Assembly (NCBI GenBank): GCA_035530195.1
Contig: DATKVG010000165.1
Span: forward strand, 1-17,724
Source of the DNA: JAPLKX01 sp035530195
GTDB lineage: Bacteria > Hydrogenedentota > Hydrogenedentia > Hydrogenedentales > SLHB01
DNA length: 17,724 nt
Direction: 5' to 3'
Part shown: positions 15,555 through 17,724 of the stretch, piece by piece
Numbering within the stretch: the stretch's first letter is position 1
Layout: each line of letters opens with the position of its first letter
Position numbers and translations under genes: made by a program
The notes under the pieces: model-generated
Database searches by the model: none
What the model saw: only the letters and a program-made list of their open reading frames with translations
Told to the model about the DNA's origin: nothing

Positions 15555-15608
15555 CCTCGACAAAATCGCGGGCCTCGACAGAATCGCGGGCCTCGATAAA
15601 ACCGCGGG
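15555..15608. repeat. Three tandem copies of an 18-bp unit
   Basis: Units 15555-15572, 15573-15590 and 15591-15608 each read CCTCGAyArAAyCGCGGG, with one to three differences between copies. Being a multiple of three, the array reads as a six-residue repeat (ARD-F/S-VE) on the minus strand. Whether it is translated is doubtful, since the open frame there has no good start. Confidence 0.75.
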
Positions 15609-15801
15609 CTTTTACCGATAGAGGAGGTATGCATACTTTTGTTTCACCGATTTTGCGAGTTTTTTTGTAGCAGGGCACTTGTACAAATTTGGACACGGCC
15701 GGGCTGAGAGGGAAGTTCTGTTCAAAAATGTGCGGGGGCTGGCGGTGGCAGATGCTGTTGTAAGTCAATGGAAGTAAGCGATTTAGATGGGTCTTGGGCG
15801 A

Positions 15802-15818
15802 TTGGCACACTCGTTGCT
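15802..15818 (+). promoter_or_regulatory. Sigma-54 (RpoN) promoter of the kinase operon
   Basis: TTGGCACACTCGTTGCT carries the invariant GG (15804-15805) and GC (15816-15817) ten bases apart. It matches the -24/-12 consensus TGGCACG-N4-TTGCW except for one base (A instead of G after GGCAC). The start would be near 15829, giving a 21-base leader that contains GGAAGGAG before the ATG at 15850. It implies regulation by an RpoN-type sigma factor and an enhancer-binding activator, neither encoded here. Confidence 0.75.
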
Positions 15819-15849
15819 TCCGTTATTCCCCGGAAGGAGATCCATACGC

Positions 15850-17076
15850 ATGAGCGCAGAGTTAGTCGCAGTGAAGAAATCATCCTCGTCAATAAGAGAA
15901 GATATGCAAGCCATCGGGCACGCGGAGAAGGCCCGTATCCTCGTTGTGGATGATGAGAATGGCCCGCGCCAGGCGTTGCGGATGCTGCTGAAGGAAGAGC
16001 ACGAGGTCCGTTTAGCGGCGGACGTGCCTTCCGCTTTGAAGATACTCGAGCAGGAACCGATCAACCTGGTGATAACGGACCTTCGGATGCCTCAGCAGTC
16101 GGGTGTGGAACTGCTGCAGATTGTGAAGCAACTTTATTCGGAAACCCAGGTGATTATCCTGACGGGTTACGCCCACCTGGATTCGGCGATGCAGGCGGTG
16201 CAGTTCGGCGCGTTCGCCTATATCGAGAAGCCGTTTGACAACACGCTGATGCTGCAGCGGGTGCGGGAGAGCCTGGCCAAGTACCGGACGGAACACGAGC
16301 ACCGGGTGCTGGAGCATCTGGCGATCGAGGCAAACCGGTTTGAGACGCTTGGGCGGCTGGTGGCGGGCATAATTCATGATATGGGGACGCCGCTGAGCGT
16401 GGTGGGCAGCCAGATTGAACTGATTCTGGCGAACCCCCGCCGCAGCGACATTGAAAACCGGCTGAAGACGATGCAGTTGCAGGTCAGGCACTGCAGCGAG
16501 ATGGTGAGGGCGGCGATGAACTTCCTTCGGTACGACCAGCAGCCGCTGGCCCCGTTTTCGCTGAACCACCTGGTGGAGGCGTGCCTGGAAGTGGCGCAGC
16601 CGGTGTTGCGCAACCAGAACGTGCAGGTGGCGCGGAAGCTGGCGGACAACCTGCCGTCGGCCATTGGGGATCTTGTGCTGGTGCGGCAGGCGGTGCTGAA
16701 CTTGATTACCAATGCGTGCCACGCGATGGGGGGCCAGGAACTGCCCCAGGAAATCAGGATCGAGACGTGGGTGGACGGCGACAGCCTGTATTTGGCGGTT
16801 GAAGACAACGGCCCGGGGATCCCGGTCGAGTACCGGTCGCGCATCTATGACACGTTTTTCACAACCAAGGGCCGGAAAGGCACGGGCCTTGGTCTGGCGG
16901 TGGTCAGGAATGTGATGAACCGCCACAAAGGGTCGATTACGCTGGTGGAGAAAGAGGGGCGTGGGGCGCGGTTCGAGCTGGCGTTCCCGGAGGCGAGCAG
17001 CAAGGCTATCCATCAGTTGTACGAGGGGAGCATCGAGGCCGAACAGATGGAATGCGGGAGTCCGGCGCGGTTGTAA
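15850..17076 (+). CDS. Soluble receiver-histidine kinase (response regulator + HisKA-type kinase)
   Basis: The 408-residue cytoplasmic signalling protein has no membrane segment. Residues 27-145 are a receiver domain with acidic pocket D34/D35, phospho-acceptor D77 (LVITDLRMP), T105 and K127 (YIEKPF). A short linker leads to a dimerisation helix with the phospho-histidine H176 in GIIHDMGTPLS. The ATP-binding domain follows, with N-box N288 (NLITNACHAM), G1 box DNGPGIP (319-325), F box FFTTKGRKG and G2 GTGLGL (344-349). All catalytic motifs are intact. The ATG at 15850 is preferred to one at 15787 because the latter lies upstream of the sigma-54 promoter. The receiver-first layout suggests a relay: phosphate arriving at D77 from another kinase tunes H176. 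Its cognate regulator is not in the window. A zinc-ribbon gene follows 40 bases later. Confidence 0.92.
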   Translation: MSAELVAVKKSSSSIREDMQAIGHAEKARILVVDDENGPRQALRMLLKEEHEVRLAADVPSALKILEQEPINLVITDLRMPQQSGVELLQIVKQLYSETQVIILTGYAHLDSAMQAVQFGAFAYIEKPFDNTLMLQRVRESLAKYRTEHEHRVLEHLAIEANRFETLGRLVAGIIHDMGTPLSVVGSQIELILANPRRSDIENRLKTMQLQVRHCSEMVRAAMNFLRYDQQPLAPFSLNHLVEACLEVAQPVLRNQNVQVARKLADNLPSAIGDLVLVRQAVLNLITNACHAMGGQELPQEIRIETWVDGDSLYLAVEDNGPGIPVEYRSRIYDTFFTTKGRKGTGLGLAVVRNVMNRHKGSITLVEKEGRGARFELAFPEASSKAIHQLYEGSIEAEQMECGSPARL

Positions 17077-17116
17077 CAGGCTCCGATGAGGCGTACACTG
17101 AACCCGGAGGCCCTCT

Positions 17117-17476
17117 ATGATCACGTACCATTGCGACGGATGCGGGCGCGTCATTGCCCAGAAAGACCTGCGATATACCGTCGATATCTCCGTCCGGGCT
17201 GCCTACGACAAATTCGAGGTCGGCCTATCGGACCTCGTTCGGGACCACCGGGCCGAGATCCTGGCGCTGATCGAGCAAATGAAGAACCGGCCCGCGCGCG
17301 AACTCGAGGAAAGCATCTACGCCAACATCAAGCTGGACCTGTGCCCGTCGTGCCAGCGCGCCTACATCCGCAACCCGTTGCGGTTCCACCCCGAACAGGC
17401 GGTCAAAACCGAGGACGACATCGACATCGATGCATTCCTGCGCTCGCTGGGCCTGGACCAGCACAAGCCGGAGTAG
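17117..17476 (+). CDS. Zinc-ribbon-type protein of unknown function
   Basis: This 119-residue protein begins MITYHCDGCGRVI. A second CxxC pair occurs at LDLCPSCQRAYIRNP, so C6/C9 and C76/C79 could bind one zinc ion. Between them is a helical, charged segment of about 55 residues (LVRDHRAEILALIEQMKNRP), which makes the ribbon split by a long insertion. The C-terminus is acidic (EDDIDIDAFLRSLGL). The ATG at 17117 follows CGGAGG. It lies 40 bases after the kinase and is probably co-transcribed from the sigma-54 promoter. I do not recognise a named family. A small metal-binding or nucleic-acid/protein-interaction role is possible. The stop is TAG. Confidence 0.75.
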   Translation: MITYHCDGCGRVIAQKDLRYTVDISVRAAYDKFEVGLSDLVRDHRAEILALIEQMKNRPARELEESIYANIKLDLCPSCQRAYIRNPLRFHPEQAVKTEDDIDIDAFLRSLGLDQHKPE

Positions 17477-17482
17477 GAGTCT

Positions 17483-17510
17483 GGGGTTTGGGGTTTGGGG
17501 TTTGGGGTTT
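17483..17510 (+). repeat. G4T3 tandem repeat (G-quadruplex-forming)
   Basis: GGGGTTT is repeated four times without error (17483-17510) and followed by GG. Four G-tracts of four with T3 loops are an ideal intramolecular G-quadruplex on the plus strand. It starts 6 bases after the stop of the zinc-ribbon gene. A degenerate direct repeat (GGTCCCTT at 17529-17536 and 17547-17554) follows. Confidence 0.85.
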
Positions 17511-17724
17511 GGTCTTTCTTGACTCTTAGGTCCCTTGTGGCCCTTTGGTCCCTTCTGTCAATCAATTACCCCTTGTTCCGCAGAAAACAACCAATTTTCA
17601 GCCTGTTTACGACCCCAAAAATGACACCAACTCGAGCTATATAAAACAGAGGGTGTTGAAATGGGTCTTGACGTGGGTTCAGGCTTTGAACGAATATGCG
17701 CTGGCAAGGTTGGTTGGAATCATG
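17511..17724. other. Non-coding right end
   Basis: No gene is visible. After the GGTCCCTT repeats comes an AT-richer stretch with TATATAAA near 17637-17645 and a TTGACG near 17668, followed about 18 bases later by GAATAT, a weak promoter candidate. The window stops at an ATG (17722-17724) with no clear Shine-Dalgarno sequence, so whether a gene begins there cannot be judged. Confidence 0.4.

Larger units (their letters stand above)
15217..15801. other. Palindrome-rich intergenic region
   Basis: No convincing gene lies here. It holds several short palindromes: the terminator-like hairpin at 15272-15310; GCTGCG-GATT-CGCAGC at 15365-15380; GCACG-CGAG-CGTGC at 15397-15410; a GC-rich palindrome at 15479-15498 that recurs near 5.37 kb; and GTATGCATAC at 15627-15636. 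It also has a TTGTACAA dyad at 15679-15686 and an 18-bp tandem repeat at 15555-15608. It separates two divergent transcription units. Confidence 0.6.

Noticed and set aside
15555..15608. CRISPR array
   Set aside because: The 18-bp units are contiguous with no spacers, and no cas gene is present.
15629..15667. 12-codon ORF after GAGGAGG
   Set aside because: The purine run is almost adjacent to the ATG, too close to function, and the peptide has no features.
15499..15810. 103-codon frame on the minus strand containing the six-residue repeat
   Set aside because: It starts with a GTG inside the sigma-54 promoter, has no Shine-Dalgarno and no protein-like character apart from the tandem DNA repeat.
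15787..15849. Upstream ATG extending the receiver-kinase by 21 residues
   Set aside because: It lies upstream of the predicted sigma-54 start point and has no ribosome site; the ATG at 15850 has GGAAGGAG.

Overview
The window is GC-rich bacterial DNA. Its genes are compact and the spaces between them are full of palindromic elements. Several things point to a Gram-negative-type envelope: a TolC-like outer-membrane protein, a periplasmic adaptor, a Spy/CpxP-like periplasmic protein and a Tat-exported sulfatase. Cys-type sulfatases, an exported propeller/toroid enzyme, BlaI-type regulators, a stand-alone sigma region-4 protein and REP-associated transposases together recall large-genome environmental lineages such as Planctomycetota, Verrucomicrobiota/Lentisphaerota or Ca. 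Hydrogenedentota. That placement is inferred from gene content, not measured. TAG is used as an ordinary stop by several genes, so there is no sign of stop-codon reassignment.

Layout. 1-1311: a promoter and a GT4 glycosyltransferase. 1312-1594: palindromic intergenic DNA. 1595-4466 (minus): a two-gene unit, an exported propeller + alpha/alpha-toroid protein followed by an aldo/keto reductase. 4541-5473: a REP-associated tyrosine transposase (RAYT) between two directly repeated long hairpins. 5545-7149: a Tat-exported sulfatase. 7177-7415: two further palindromic elements. 7415-13310 (minus): a MacAB-TolC-type export cluster read as Spy-like protein, adaptor, ABC ATPase, ABC permease, outer-membrane factor. 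13494-14563: an apparently autoregulated blaI gene, a broken BlaR1/M56 remnant and a small membrane protein. 14609-14639: a bidirectional terminator. 14643-15216 (minus): a sigma region-4 protein with a small ORF in front of it and a terminator-like hairpin in the leader. 15217-15849: mostly non-coding, with short palindromes, an 18-bp tandem repeat and a near-consensus sigma-54 promoter. 15850-17476: a soluble receiver-histidine kinase and a zinc-ribbon protein. 17477-17724: a G4T3 tandem repeat and non-coding DNA.

The most notable points are: (i) the RAYT with its 39-bp perfect hairpins, one interrupted by a smaller palindrome that recurs near 15.5 kb; (ii) a second palindromic family sitting exactly on the stop codons of two unrelated genes in the same orientation; (iii) an ABC ATPase whose only sensible start is a CTG overlapping the upstream TGA; (iv) the sigma-54 promoter in front of the kinase; (v) the blaI operon with a decayed sensor-protease gene. 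I found no CRISPR array, rRNA or tRNA, and no complete undescribed defence system.
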